Source: CADEFQ01 sp050185195 (GTDB lineage: Bacteria; Pseudomonadota; Gammaproteobacteria; Steroidobacterales; Steroidobacteraceae). Taken from it: 64,000 nt of DNA. The stretch is taken from positions 1-64,000 of the forward strand of contig JBFWZQ010000013.1 of assembly GCA_050185195.1 (NCBI GenBank). The letters run 5' to 3'. The notes under the pieces are model-generated. The model did not search any database. It had not been told where the DNA came from and saw nothing but the letters and a program-made list of their open reading frames with translations. A program made the translations under genes and the position numbers. Of the stretch, positions 1 to 7,638 are shown in pieces. The first letter of the stretch is position 1, and each line of letters begins with the position of its first letter.

Positions 1-1
1 G

Positions 2-70
2 CCCGCCGCTGCCAAGCCCGCGGCCCGTGCTGCCGGCACCGGCTCGGCCGCGGAGTGGGCCGATTTCTGA
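2..70 (+). CDS. C-terminus of a truncated protein, possibly a chemoreceptor
   Basis: The first 70 bases hold an open frame that enters from outside the window and stops with TGA at 68-70. It encodes an Ala/Pro-rich stretch ending in Glu-Trp-Ala-Asp-Phe. Many methyl-accepting chemotaxis proteins end in a flexible Ala/Pro-rich linker and a W-x-x-F pentapeptide (NWETF in E. coli Tar/Tsr) that docks CheR and CheB, and this tail has that shape. With only 22 residues visible the identity is a guess; it could be the tail of any Ala/Pro-rich protein. The GC-rich third codon positions support real coding sequence. Confidence 0.4.
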   Translation, partial: PAAAKPAARAAGTGSAAEWADF

Positions 71-128
71 TCGGTCAAGAAGCAACGAGTGCGGTGCGCG
101 CGACTCCGGCCGCGCGCACCGCTCCACC

Positions 129-134
129 TATAAT
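129..134 (+). promoter_or_regulatory. -10 box just upstream of the phosphatase gene
   Basis: A perfect TATAAT hexamer lies 9 nt before the GTG start at 144. I see no good -35 hexamer 16-18 nt upstream. If the box is used, transcription would begin around 141-142, leaving almost no untranslated leader. Confidence 0.4.
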
Positions 135-143
135 GGTGGCATC

Positions 144-605
144 GTGAATGTACTTTTCGTCTGCCTCGGCAATATCTGCCGGTCCCCCACCGCGGAAGGC
201 GTCTTTCGCGCGCTCGTGAGTCGCGAGGCACCCCGGATCGTGGTGCATGCGGATTCCGCGGGCACCGCGGATTACCATGTTGGCGCGCCGCCTGATCGTC
301 GCACGCAACGCGCAGCGATCGATCGCGGCTACGACCTGTCGGCCCTGCGCGCGCGCCAGGTCGAGCAGGATGATTTCACGCGATTCGACCTGCTCCTCGC
401 GATGGATGAGAGCAATCTCGCCGACCTGCGTGCCCGTGCGCCGCAAGGGACGCATGAGCGCGTGAAACTTTTCCTCGAGTTCGCGCCCGAGACGGGGCGT
501 ACGGAAGTGCCCGATCCCTACTACGGCACCGCGCGCGACTTCGACCTCGTCGTCGATCTCGCCGAGCAGGGTACGCGGGGGCTCATCAGGACGCTGGGGC
601 GATGA
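144..605 (+). CDS. low-molecular-weight protein-tyrosine phosphatase
   Basis: A 153-residue cytoplasmic phosphatase of the LMW-PTP family, which removes phosphate from tyrosine (or arginine) residues of proteins. The P-loop C-x5-R is visible at Cys7-Arg13 in the first strand, and the general acid is Asp124 in the DPYYG motif near the C-terminus; both are required for catalysis. The open frame extends upstream to 27, but homology begins at the GTG at 144, directly after a TATAAT box, so I take 144 as the start. Length is typical of the family. The gene is followed after 40 bp by a diguanylate cyclase. LMW-PTPs often sit beside exopolysaccharide or tyrosine-kinase genes, but none is visible here, so the substrate is unknown. 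Confidence 0.9.
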   Translation: MNVLFVCLGNICRSPTAEGVFRALVSREAPRIVVHADSAGTADYHVGAPPDRRTQRAAIDRGYDLSALRARQVEQDDFTRFDLLLAMDESNLADLRARAPQGTHERVKLFLEFAPETGRTEVPDPYYGTARDFDLVVDLAEQGTRGLIRTLGR

Positions 606-619
606 CTTCGTGCGGCGAG

Positions 620-646
620 CTACGGGCCATGGGCTACGGGCCAGAA
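620..646 (+). repeat. heptamer repeat, single arm (locus 1 of 5)
   Basis: Three heptamers, CTACGGG CCATGGG CTACGGG, are followed by the boundary hexamer CCAGAA (641-646). The next bases TGAAG plus AGGCC match locus 2 at 2120-2165, so the similarity extends past the heptamers. The final A of the boundary hexamer is the A of the ATG start codon of the diguanylate cyclase gene. No opposite arm is seen at this locus. Confidence 0.6.
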
Positions 647-2076
647 TGAAGCAGGCCCGCGCCAACCGAAACGAGCTCACCACAGCCACAGCCGTCGCCC
701 CCGAGTCCGACTCCCGGCTCGATCCCGAGGTCGTGCGCGCCTACCGCGTCTTCGCTCGGGCGGTTGCGTGGATCACCCTCGTGGCGGGTGTTGCCATCGT
801 GGTCGGCTGGCTGACCGGTGTACCAGACCTGGCAGCGCTCTACATCGGCTCCCGGCCGATACGGCTCGCCACGGGTGGCGGCTTCATGGTCGCTGCGGCA
901 GCCCTCATCGCAACCGCGCGCGAGACGCCGCTCGCGCGGCGGCTGCAGCTGCCGCTGTCCCTCGTGCTGCTGCTGTTCGGGGCCCTTTCAGTGGTGGATC
1001 GCCTGGAGTGGCTGGACCTGGGCCTGCAACACTGGGAACTGCCAAGCCGCGCCGGTTCCCTCAGCGCGACGATGCCGCTGGTCGTGGGTGCATTTTTCGT
1101 TGCCCTTGGCCTGCATGTCGCCACCCATTGGCGCCTGCGCAATGGCTGGGTGGCCGGGACACTCGCTATCGTCATGCTCGCCATCAGCATGGCGGCGCTC
1201 GCCGCGCAGGGCGTGAGTGCCGCCGCCGGCCCCGACAGCATCCTGAGTCCCGCCACGCCGGCCGCGGCGGTGCTCCTTTTCCTGAATGCCATCGCCTGGA
1301 TCGCCGTGCGCCCGGACTCGAAGCTGTGCGCGGTGGCTGCGGCGCGCGGCTACGGCGGCTATATCGCGCGCCGCCTGCTGCTACCCGCGATGTTGCTGCC
1401 CCTTGCCTACAGCTGGCTCATCCAGTGGGCACGCAGTCACCTCGGCCTCGGGGACGCACTGATGATCGCACTCAGCGCGGTCTTCACCGGCGGGAGCATT
1501 GCGCTGCTGGTCTGGTGGGTCGCGCGCCTCAGCGGGCACATCTTCTACCAGCGTTCCCGGGCCGCGGTGCTCACCGATATCGCGCACACCGATGCATTGA
1601 CCGGCCTCGCCAACCGGCGTGCATTCGATGCGGAACTGGCAGTTCGCCTGCGTGAACTGCGCAGCCACGATCGTGGCTTCTCGCTGCTGCTGCTCGATGC
1701 CGATCATTTCAAGAGCTACAACGACGAGTTCGGGCACCCGGCGGGCGACGAAGCGCTGCGGATGATGGGCGAATTGTTGCGTCGGTCCCTGCGGCCGGGT
1801 GACCACGCGGCACGGATCGGCGGTGAGGAGTTTGCGGTGCTGTTGCCCGGGACCGGTCGCGACAATGCGAAGCTTGCGGGCGAGCGCATCCGCGCCACTT
1901 TTGCGGCCCACTCCTGGCCGCGGCGCGTCATCACCACGAGTACGGGTGTCGCAGAGGCCCACGAGACGGACAGTGCATCGACCCTGGTCGCGCGCGCCGA
2001 TGGTGTCCTCTACGAGGCGAAAAGAGCGGGGCGCGATCGGGTCTGTGTTGCCGCGACGCCCGCAGGTCTCCACTAG
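646..2076 (+). CDS. membrane-anchored diguanylate cyclase (GGDEF)
   Basis: A 476-residue inner-membrane protein predicted to make the second messenger cyclic di-GMP from two GTP. About the first 300 residues are several hydrophobic segments forming a membrane sensor of the MASE type, with no recognisable extracellular domain. The C-terminal GGDEF domain starts at the typical DALTGLANRR motif. The active-site motif is Gly-Gly-Glu-Glu-Phe, which is catalytically competent, and Arg-Pro-Gly-Asp five residues before it fits the product-inhibition I-site (RxxD). A GTG at 610 is also in frame, but the ATG at 646 is the better start. That ATG is formed by the end of a dispersed heptamer repeat, so the 5' end of this gene has been shaped by the repeat. 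What signal it senses cannot be read from the sequence. Confidence 0.9.
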   Translation: MKQARANRNELTTATAVAPESDSRLDPEVVRAYRVFARAVAWITLVAGVAIVVGWLTGVPDLAALYIGSRPIRLATGGGFMVAAAALIATARETPLARRLQLPLSLVLLLFGALSVVDRLEWLDLGLQHWELPSRAGSLSATMPLVVGAFFVALGLHVATHWRLRNGWVAGTLAIVMLAISMAALAAQGVSAAAGPDSILSPATPAAAVLLFLNAIAWIAVRPDSKLCAVAAARGYGGYIARRLLLPAMLLPLAYSWLIQWARSHLGLGDALMIALSAVFTGGSIALLVWWVARLSGHIFYQRSRAAVLTDIAHTDALTGLANRRAFDAELAVRLRELRSHDRGFSLLLLDADHFKSYNDEFGHPAGDEALRMMGELLRRSLRPGDHAARIGGEEFAVLLPGTGRDNAKLAGERIRATFAAHSWPRRVITTSTGVAEAHETDSASTLVARADGVLYEAKRAGRDRVCVAATPAGLH

Positions 2077-2119
2077 CGCGTAGCCTGCACGCGACGGGCG
2101 GCGGGCGGCGCGCAGCGCG

Positions 2120-2314
2120 CTGCGGGCTACGAGCTACGGGCCACGGGCCAGAATGAAGAAGGCCGGGCGGCTTGCGCCGTCCGGCCCTTCCTGTGGCCTG
2201 GCCAAATCACTTCGGTCAGAGCCCCTGCAACAGGCTGGTCTGCGACTCTGGCCCGCCGCCCGCCGCCCGCCGCCCGCCGCCCGCCGCCCGCCGCCCGCCG
2301 CCCGCCGCCCACTG
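2120..2314. repeat. heptamer inverted-repeat element (locus 2 of 5)
   Basis: Left arm 2120-2147 is CTGCGGG CTACGAG CTACGGG CCACGGG, ending in CCAGAA (2148-2153). The right arm starts with CTCTGG (2246-2251), then eight perfect GCCCGCC units in tandem (2251-2306) and a degenerate GCCCACT. The arms face each other across a 92-bp spacer that contains the rne terminator. The eight identical heptamers look like a recent expansion and could be prone to slippage. Confidence 0.7.
2161..2186 (-). terminator. Rho-independent terminator of rne
   Basis: Eleven-base arms 2161-2171 and 2176-2186 pair fully, allowing one G-U, around a 4-nt loop. Read on the minus strand the stem is followed by TTCTTCATT. 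It lies about 160 bp beyond the rne stop codon, in the spacer of a heptamer-repeat element. Confidence 0.7.
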
Positions 2315-2347
2315 CGGCACGGCGCAAAGCGCCGTGCCGCGCGGCGC

Positions 2348-4912
2348 TCAATCGTCGCGCCCGGGTCCCGATGAGTAATCGGCCGACGAGGACGAGAAGC
2401 TGGCAGGCTTCGAGGACCACACGACGTGCGGCTTCGAATCAGACGATTCCGCCGCAGGTGCTGGCGCCTGCGGCGCAGGCGAAGTGTCGCGACGCGCCTC
2501 TGGCTCACGAGGGGCTTGCGCGTCGTGCGTCTCGCCTGGCGAAAAGTCGAACTGGCGCGTGCGCTCGCCGCCGGCCTGCGGTGACTCACCGGCGGCCGAT
2601 GCTTCGTCGTTGCCCGGCGCCGCCGATGACTCCCGCTCGCCGCGATCGCGGCCGCCACGGCGCCCGCGACGTCCGCGACGACGGGGCCGGCGCTCGCCGT
2701 GCTCCTCGCCTTGCGGTCCCGCGCCAGCAGGGACTTGTTCGGGACCCGCGCCGCCGTCCACTGGTTGCCCCGCGTCGGCCTCCGGCGCGGCCGCGGCGCG
2801 CTCGCGCTCGCGCTCGCGCTGCGCCTGCCGCTCACGCTGCGCCTCACGTTCCCGCTGGCGCTGCGCTTCACGCTGCGGATCACGCTGTCCGTCGCGTTGT
2901 CCTTCACGTTGGCCGTCGCGCTGGCCGTCGCGCGAGCGCTGGCGATCCCGCCCGTCGCGCCCGTCCCTGCCGTCACGGCGTCCACCTTCTCCCGGGCGTC
3001 CGCGTTGTTGCGAGCCGTCGCGCTCGCCATGGCCATGGCCCTGGCCGTGGCGCGAGCGATCGCCGCCACGGTCGCCGCGTTCACCGCGACGATGCCGGTC
3101 GCGGTCGCGCCCGCGGTCGCCGCCGCGATGGTCGCGGCGTGCGTCACGGTGGCGTTCGCCGCCGCCCGGGCGCGTGTCGGCCGCCGGTGCGGCGTCCGCA
3201 TTCGAGTCGCCACTGAGCCAACGCTTGATGCGGCCCCATAATCCGGTGGCAGGCGCCTCGCGCTCCACGACTTCGGCGGGCGCAGCCGCGGGTGCCGCGA
3301 CGATCGGCGCGGCAGTCGCCGGCTGGAAGGTCGGCACGGCCGCGGCTTCCTGCGGTTTCTGCTGACCCGTGGTCGGGTCCGGTACCGCAGGCGGCGTCGG
3401 CATCTTGTACGACGCGCGGCGAAACTCCGGCTGCTCCACTTCGTCGAGGCGCAGCCGGCGGATCGAGTACTCGGGCGTCTCGATGTTGTTGTTCGGCACG
3501 AGCACGAGCTCGACTTCGCTCTTGTCCTCGAGCGTGCGCAGCCAGTCGCGTTTCTCGTTGATGAGGTAGGTCGCGACGTCGACCGGCACTTCGGCGATCA
3601 CGCGCGCGGTGCGGTCCTTCCTCATCTCCTCGCCGATCAGGCGCAGGATCGCGAGCGTCATCGATTCGACGCTGCGGATGCTGCCGATGCCGGAGCAGCG
3701 CGGGCAGGCGATGTGGCTCGATTCGTCGAGCGAAGGCCGCAGGCGCTGGCGCGACATCTCGAGCAGGCCGAAGCGCGACAGGTGGCCGATCTGGATGCGC
3801 GCGCGATCCATGCGCACCGCGTCGCGCAGCCGCTGTTCGACGTCGCGCTGGTTCTTCTGCGACTCCATGTCGATGAAGTCGATCACGATCAGGCCGCCGA
3901 GGTCGCGGATGCGCAGCTGGCGCGCGATTTCGTCGGCGGCTTCGAGGTTGGTGTTGAGCGCCGTCGCCTCGATGTCGCTGCCGCGCGTCGCGCGCGCGGA
4001 GTTGATGTCGATCGAGACGAGCGCCTCGGTATAGTCGATCACGAGGCTGCCGCCGGAGGGCAGCTGCACCTTGTGCGAGTAGGCCGATTCGATCTGGCTC
4101 TCGATCTGGAAGCGGGTGAAGAGCGGGATGTCGTCCGCGTAGAGCTTCAGCTTGCGCTGCGCATCGGCAGGCATGGAGCGCTGCATGTACTCCTGCGCGG
4201 TCGTGAACGCGGCGGGGTCATCGACGAGGCATTCGCCGATGTCGTCGCCGAGGTAGTCGCGCAGCGCGCGCGACACCGGGTCGCTCTCGCGGTAGACGAG
4301 GAACGGGGCAGGGCGGCCCTCGATCGCCGCGGCGATCTGGGTCCACTGCTGCGAGAGGTTGTCGAGGTCCCACTGCAGTTCCTCGACCGTGCGGCCGACG
4401 CCCGCCGTGCGCACGATCGCGCCCATGCCTTCGGGCACCCTGAGCGCGTCCATGGCCTGGCGCATCTGGTCGCGGTCCTCGCCCTCGATGCGGCGCGAGA
4501 CGCCGCCGGCGCGCGGGTTGTTCGGCATCACGACGAGGAAGCGGCCCGCGAGGCTGATGAAGGTGGTGAGCGCCGCACCCTTGTTGCCGCGCTCCTCCTT
4601 CTCCACCTGCACGACGACTTCCTGGCCCTCGGTGAGGAGCTCGCGGATGTTCATGCGCCCGCCTTCGGGCGACTTCCTGAAGTATTCCTTCGAGATTTCC
4701 TTCAGCGGCAGGAAGCCGTGGCGTTCGGACCCGTAGTCGACGAAGCACGCCTCGAGCGACTGCTCGACGCGCGAGATGCGACCCTTGTAGACGTTCGCTT
4801 TCTTCTGTTCCTTGGACGGTAACTCGATCGACAGGTCGTAGAGTTTCTGACCATCAACCAGTGCGACGCGCAACTCTTCCTGTTGAGTTGCGTTGACCAG
4901 CATTCTTTTCAT
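2348..4912 (-). CDS. rne: ribonuclease E
   Basis: RNase E, the essential endonuclease for mRNA decay and rRNA/tRNA processing and the scaffold of the degradosome. Residues 1-400 are the conserved catalytic half: an S1 RNA-binding domain (about 35-120), RNase H-like and 5'-sensor regions, and the DNase I-like domain with Asp302 and Asp345 as metal-binding catalytic residues. Cys403-Pro-Arg-Cys406 is the zinc link that joins protomers. The C-terminal 350 residues are low complexity: Pro/Ala-rich, then a long Arg/Asp/Gln/Gly/Glu tract with DGQR- and RDGRDG-type repeats, probably the disordered RNA-binding arm. At 854 residues it is shorter than the E. coli enzyme (1061). The gene is divergent from rluC, as in E. 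coli. A terminator follows at 2161-2186. Confidence 0.97.
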   Translation of the reverse strand: MKRMLVNATQQEELRVALVDGQKLYDLSIELPSKEQKKANVYKGRISRVEQSLEACFVDYGSERHGFLPLKEISKEYFRKSPEGGRMNIRELLTEGQEVVVQVEKEERGNKGAALTTFISLAGRFLVVMPNNPRAGGVSRRIEGEDRDQMRQAMDALRVPEGMGAIVRTAGVGRTVEELQWDLDNLSQQWTQIAAAIEGRPAPFLVYRESDPVSRALRDYLGDDIGECLVDDPAAFTTAQEYMQRSMPADAQRKLKLYADDIPLFTRFQIESQIESAYSHKVQLPSGGSLVIDYTEALVSIDINSARATRGSDIEATALNTNLEAADEIARQLRIRDLGGLIVIDFIDMESQKNQRDVEQRLRDAVRMDRARIQIGHLSRFGLLEMSRQRLRPSLDESSHIACPRCSGIGSIRSVESMTLAILRLIGEEMRKDRTARVIAEVPVDVATYLINEKRDWLRTLEDKSEVELVLVPNNNIETPEYSIRRLRLDEVEQPEFRRASYKMPTPPAVPDPTTGQQKPQEAAAVPTFQPATAAPIVAAPAAAPAEVVEREAPATGLWGRIKRWLSGDSNADAAPAADTRPGGGERHRDARRDHRGGDRGRDRDRHRRGERGDRGGDRSRHGQGHGHGERDGSQQRGRPGEGGRRDGRDGRDGRDRQRSRDGQRDGQREGQRDGQRDPQREAQRQREREAQRERQAQRERERERAAAAPEADAGQPVDGGAGPEQVPAGAGPQGEEHGERRPRRRGRRGRRGGRDRGERESSAAPGNDEASAAGESPQAGGERTRQFDFSPGETHDAQAPREPEARRDTSPAPQAPAPAAESSDSKPHVVWSSKPASFSSSSADYSSGPGRDD

Positions 4913-5221
4913 TTGCCCCTTCTATGGATGCAGGGGCCGACCGGTGGGCGGAGAAAGATGAATCGGACGCGGGGATTTCGCGATGCAAGGATTGCTGCAC
5001 GTTTTATCGACCGCCCCTTCTTGGCGTAGGCGGTGCGCCGAAAACCTTTGGTCCGCCTGAGCAGCGCGATCGGCGCTCGGGTCGGCCTATTGAGTGCGAT
5101 GGCCCCAAAGGATGGGACCAACTAACATGCGGCGCGTTCGGATCGTCGTTTGATGCGACCCCCGGCGCCGCGGACTTGATTACACTATCAAACGACCTAT
5201 TGAAAAACAATACCTTACGCC
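4913..5221. promoter_or_regulatory. rne / rluC divergent intergenic region
   Basis: These 309 bases lie between the divergent starts of rne and rluC and contain no convincing gene. The half next to rluC (5170-5215) is the AT-rich part and the likely site of both promoters. On the minus strand TTGTTT-N17-TAGTGT is a weak match for an rne promoter; on the plus strand TTGATT at 5176-5181 is a possible -35. The position implies a long rne 5' leader (about 250 nt). In enterobacteria the rne leader is the site of autoregulation, but I cannot identify the hairpins here by eye. Confidence 0.45.
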
Positions 5222-6274
5222 ATGATTGAGGATTCCGCACTGCAACCTGCGCCCGAACGCAGCAAGGTTCGACAGGCCGAGGTGTCCGCGGAAGACGCCG
5301 GCCTGCGCCTCGACAAGTACCTGTCGAAGGCCTTGCCGCAGGTGCCGCTGGGCCATGTTTTCCGGCTGATTCGCAAGGGGGAAGTGCGCGTCAACGGCAA
5401 GCGCGCCCAGGGGTCGCAGCGCCTGCAGGCGGGCGACCTCGTGCGGATTCCCCCGGTCCGCACGGCGCCGCTGGCGCCCGCTCCCGATGGAACGCCGCCG
5501 CAACGCCGGGTGCCGCAGCGGCTCATCGAGGAAGTGCGCGCGTGCGTCCTGCATCGCGACGACCAGTTGCTGGCGGTCAACAAGCCGGCGGGGCTCGCCG
5601 TGCATGGCGGCAGTGGGGTCTCGTTCGGCCTGATCGAGGCATTGCGTGCGGCGTATCCGGACGACGAACTCGAGCTCGTGCATCGGCTGGATCGCGACAC
5701 GAGCGGCTGCCTGCTCGTGGCGCGCAAGGCGTCGGCGCTGCGTACGCTGCACGCACTGCTGCGCGAGCACGAGTTCGACAAGCGGTACCTCGCGCTCGTC
5801 GCCGGCAAGTGGGACCTCGGCAAGAAGCGCATCGACATGCCGCTGCGCACCGACCTGCGGGTGGGCGGCGAGCGCACCGTGAAGGCCCATGCCTCCGGCA
5901 AGAGTGCGATCAGCGATTTCCGGCCGGTGCAGTTCTTCGGCAACCGCGCGTCGCTGCTCGAGGTGTCGATCAAGACCGGGCGCACGCACCAGATCCGCGT
6001 GCACGCGGCCTATGCGGGCCATCCGGTCGCGGGCGACGAAAAATACGGCGACGCGGAGGTGAATGCCGCGATGGAAGCGTTCGGCCTCGCGCGCATGTTC
6101 CTGCACGCCTCGAGCGTGAGCTTCGAGTGGCCGCGCGGCGGCACGGTGAGCCTCAATGCCCCGTTGCCCCCGGATCTCGCGGCGGTGATCGACGCGCTCG
6201 CGGCGGCGCCGAAGGCGCGTGCCTTCAGGGGACCGCGAGGCCCGCGCGGCGCAGGGCGTCCGCGAGCCAGATGA
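5222..6274 (+). CDS. rluC: 23S rRNA pseudouridine synthase RluC
   Basis: A 350-residue RluA-family pseudouridine synthase; RluC modifies U955, U2504 and U2580 of 23S rRNA in E. coli. An S4 RNA-binding domain occupies about residues 18-80 and the catalytic domain follows. The signature HRLDRDTSG is present with catalytic Asp157. The assignment to RluC rather than RluA or RluD rests on the S4 domain and on the location beside rne, which is conserved across Gammaproteobacteria. The C-terminus ends in an Arg/Gly/Pro-rich tail whose last 50 bp overlap the convergent maf gene. Confidence 0.93.
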   Translation: MIEDSALQPAPERSKVRQAEVSAEDAGLRLDKYLSKALPQVPLGHVFRLIRKGEVRVNGKRAQGSQRLQAGDLVRIPPVRTAPLAPAPDGTPPQRRVPQRLIEEVRACVLHRDDQLLAVNKPAGLAVHGGSGVSFGLIEALRAAYPDDELELVHRLDRDTSGCLLVARKASALRTLHALLREHEFDKRYLALVAGKWDLGKKRIDMPLRTDLRVGGERTVKAHASGKSAISDFRPVQFFGNRASLLEVSIKTGRTHQIRVHAAYAGHPVAGDEKYGDAEVNAAMEAFGLARMFLHASSVSFEWPRGGTVSLNAPLPPDLAAVIDALAAAPKARAFRGPRGPRGAGRPRAR

Positions 6275-6809
6275 GCGGCAGGCCGACGAGCGCGGTCGGG
6301 TCCTGCGATTCGACGCGCTCGAAGAGGGCGATGCCGAGCGCTTCCACCTTGAAGCCTCCCGCACAGTCGAAGGGCTGTTCACGCTCGACATAGCGGTCGA
6401 TTTCGGCGGCGGCGAGCGCGCGCGTGACGACCCGGGTCGTGTCGGTGTGCGCGTATTCGATGCGGGAATCGAACCCGACGACGGCGCAGGCCGTAAAAAA
6501 ACTGGCCGTGCGACCGGCGAGATTCGTGAGCTGTGCGCGGCAACGCTCGGCATTGCCCGGCTTGTCGAGGATCGCGTCGCCCAAGGCAGCGACCTGGTCC
6601 GAGCCGATCACGAGTGCGCCGGGATGCCGGCGCGCGACTGCATGGGCCTTCGCGGCGGCGAGCCGGGCCGCACGGGCCGCTGGCGCTTCCCCCGGGATGG
6701 CCGCCTCGTCGACGCCGGGGGCTTCGGCCAGGAACGGCAGGCCGAGCCGGCCGAGCAGCTCGCGCCGGTACCGGGAAGTGGAAGCCAGGATTAGCGGTCG
6801 GTGAAACAA
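6225..6809 (-). CDS. maf: Maf-like nucleotide pyrophosphatase (YceF type)
   Basis: A 194-residue Maf/HAM1-fold house-cleaning pyrophosphatase. The N-terminal ILASTSRYRRELL motif and the central GSDQVAALGD segment are family signatures. Maf proteins of the YceF subgroup hydrolyse 7-methyl-GTP, those of the YhdE subgroup dTTP/UTP. The YceF subgroup is favoured here by position, since yceF lies between rluC and yceD in E. coli too. The stop codon lies 50 bp inside the convergent rluC gene. The start at 6809 is back to back with the yceD promoter. Confidence 0.9.
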   Translation of the reverse strand: MFHRPLILASTSRYRRELLGRLGLPFLAEAPGVDEAAIPGEAPAARAARLAAAKAHAVARRHPGALVIGSDQVAALGDAILDKPGNAERCRAQLTNLAGRTASFFTACAVVGFDSRIEYAHTDTTRVVTRALAAAEIDRYVEREQPFDCAGGFKVEALGIALFERVESQDPTALVGLPLIWLADALRRAGLAVP

Positions 6810-6829
6810 CGACTTAGAAGTGGATTTCT

Positions 6830-6858
6830 TTGACTCGGCGGGTGTCGATACCTATTAT
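6830..6858 (+). promoter_or_regulatory. sigma70 promoter of yceD-rpmF-plsX-fabH
   Basis: TTGACT (6830-6835), a 17-nt spacer, then TATTAT (6853-6858): a near-consensus sigma70 promoter. The predicted start site around 6865 is only about 3 nt before the ATG at 6868, so yceD would be translated from a leaderless or nearly leaderless mRNA. The promoter excludes the upstream in-frame start at 6820. Confidence 0.75.
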
Positions 6859-6867
6859 ACGCGCCCC

Positions 6868-7371
6868 ATGCCAGACGGCTGGTCACGCCCCCTCGACGCC
6901 GAGCAACTGGCGGATCGCCGGACGGACATCGATTTTTCGATTCCGCTACGCGAATTGCCGCGCATTGCACCGCTGTTGGCGCGCGATGACGGCGCCGCGA
7001 AGGGCACCGTGTCGTTCGATCGGGAACGGGCCCTCGCCGTCGCCGATCTGGCGGTCGAGGCGAAGGTGGCGCTGACCTGTCAGCGCTGCCTGCGGCCGAT
7101 GACCTGGCCGATCGTGAGCCGGGCGCGCGTCGCGATCGTCGGTGACGCGGCGGCTGCGGATGGCGTGGCGCCGGACTTGGAGACCGTGATCGCCCCCGGT
7201 GGGCAGGTCTCGGTCGGTGAGCTCGTCGAAGAAGAGCTGCTGCTCGGCCTGCCGATCGTCGCGTTGCACGCGGACGGCGAGGCCTGCGGCGAGCGTATCG
7301 ACGACGAGCCGGACGAAGTGACGCAGAAACCGTTCGCGGGCCTTGCGGAGCTGCTGAAGCGCAGCCCGTGA
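6868..7371 (+). CDS. yceD: YceD / DUF177 23S rRNA accumulation protein
   Basis: A 167-residue DUF177 protein. YceD is conserved in bacteria and plants and is needed for 23S rRNA accumulation; it is nearly always encoded directly before ribosomal protein L32, as here (18 bp gap). The conserved CQRCLRPM motif is present in the middle, and the C-terminus has the usual acidic stretch followed by PFAGLAELL. The open frame extends back to 6820, but a strong promoter at 6830-6858 places the start at the ATG at 6868. It heads the yceD-rpmF-plsX-fabH operon. Confidence 0.9.
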   Translation: MPDGWSRPLDAEQLADRRTDIDFSIPLRELPRIAPLLARDDGAAKGTVSFDRERALAVADLAVEAKVALTCQRCLRPMTWPIVSRARVAIVGDAAAADGVAPDLETVIAPGGQVSVGELVEEELLLGLPIVALHADGEACGERIDDEPDEVTQKPFAGLAELLKRSP

Positions 7372-7389
7372 CCCGAGAGGAGTAGAGAG

Positions 7390-7584
7390 ATGCCTGTTCA
7401 GAAGAGCCGCAGAACGCCGTCGACGCGCGGCATGCGCCGTGTGCACGACAAGCTGGCGAAGCCCGCGCTGTCGATCGACCCGCAGTCGGGTGAGACGCAC
7501 CTGCGCCACCGCATCACGCCGGACGGTTTCTACCGTGGCAAGCGCGTGATCGAAAAGCCCGCCGAGAGCGAAGGCGAAGAGTGA
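7390..7584 (+). CDS. rpmF: 50S ribosomal protein L32
   Basis: A 64-residue basic ribosomal protein of the large subunit. The N-terminus MPVQKSRRTPSTRGMRR and the GETHLRHRITPDGFYRGK region are diagnostic of bL32. The zinc-binding cysteines found in some L32 proteins are absent, so this is the zinc-independent form. A clear ribosome-binding site (GAGAGGAG) lies upstream. It sits between yceD and plsX, the standard arrangement linking ribosome and fatty-acid synthesis genes. Confidence 0.98.
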   Translation: MPVQKSRRTPSTRGMRRVHDKLAKPALSIDPQSGETHLRHRITPDGFYRGKRVIEKPAESEGEE

Positions 7585-7611
7585 GTGGCGGCGCCTTTCG
7601 ACGGGCGCCAC
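7585..7611 (+). other. small hairpin between rpmF and plsX
   Basis: GTGGCG at 7585-7590 pairs with CGCCAC at 7606-7611, directly after the rpmF stop. No U-tract follows, so it is unlikely to be a strong terminator; it may protect the 3' end of the rpmF message or weakly attenuate plsX. Confidence 0.3.
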
Positions 7612-7638
7612 CTTCCGACCCTGACCGGCTGAGATCGC

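Noticed and set aside
2251..2306. Tandem GCCCGCC repeats considered as a CRISPR array
   Set aside because: Units are 7 bp with no spacers; it belongs to the heptamer family seen at four other loci.
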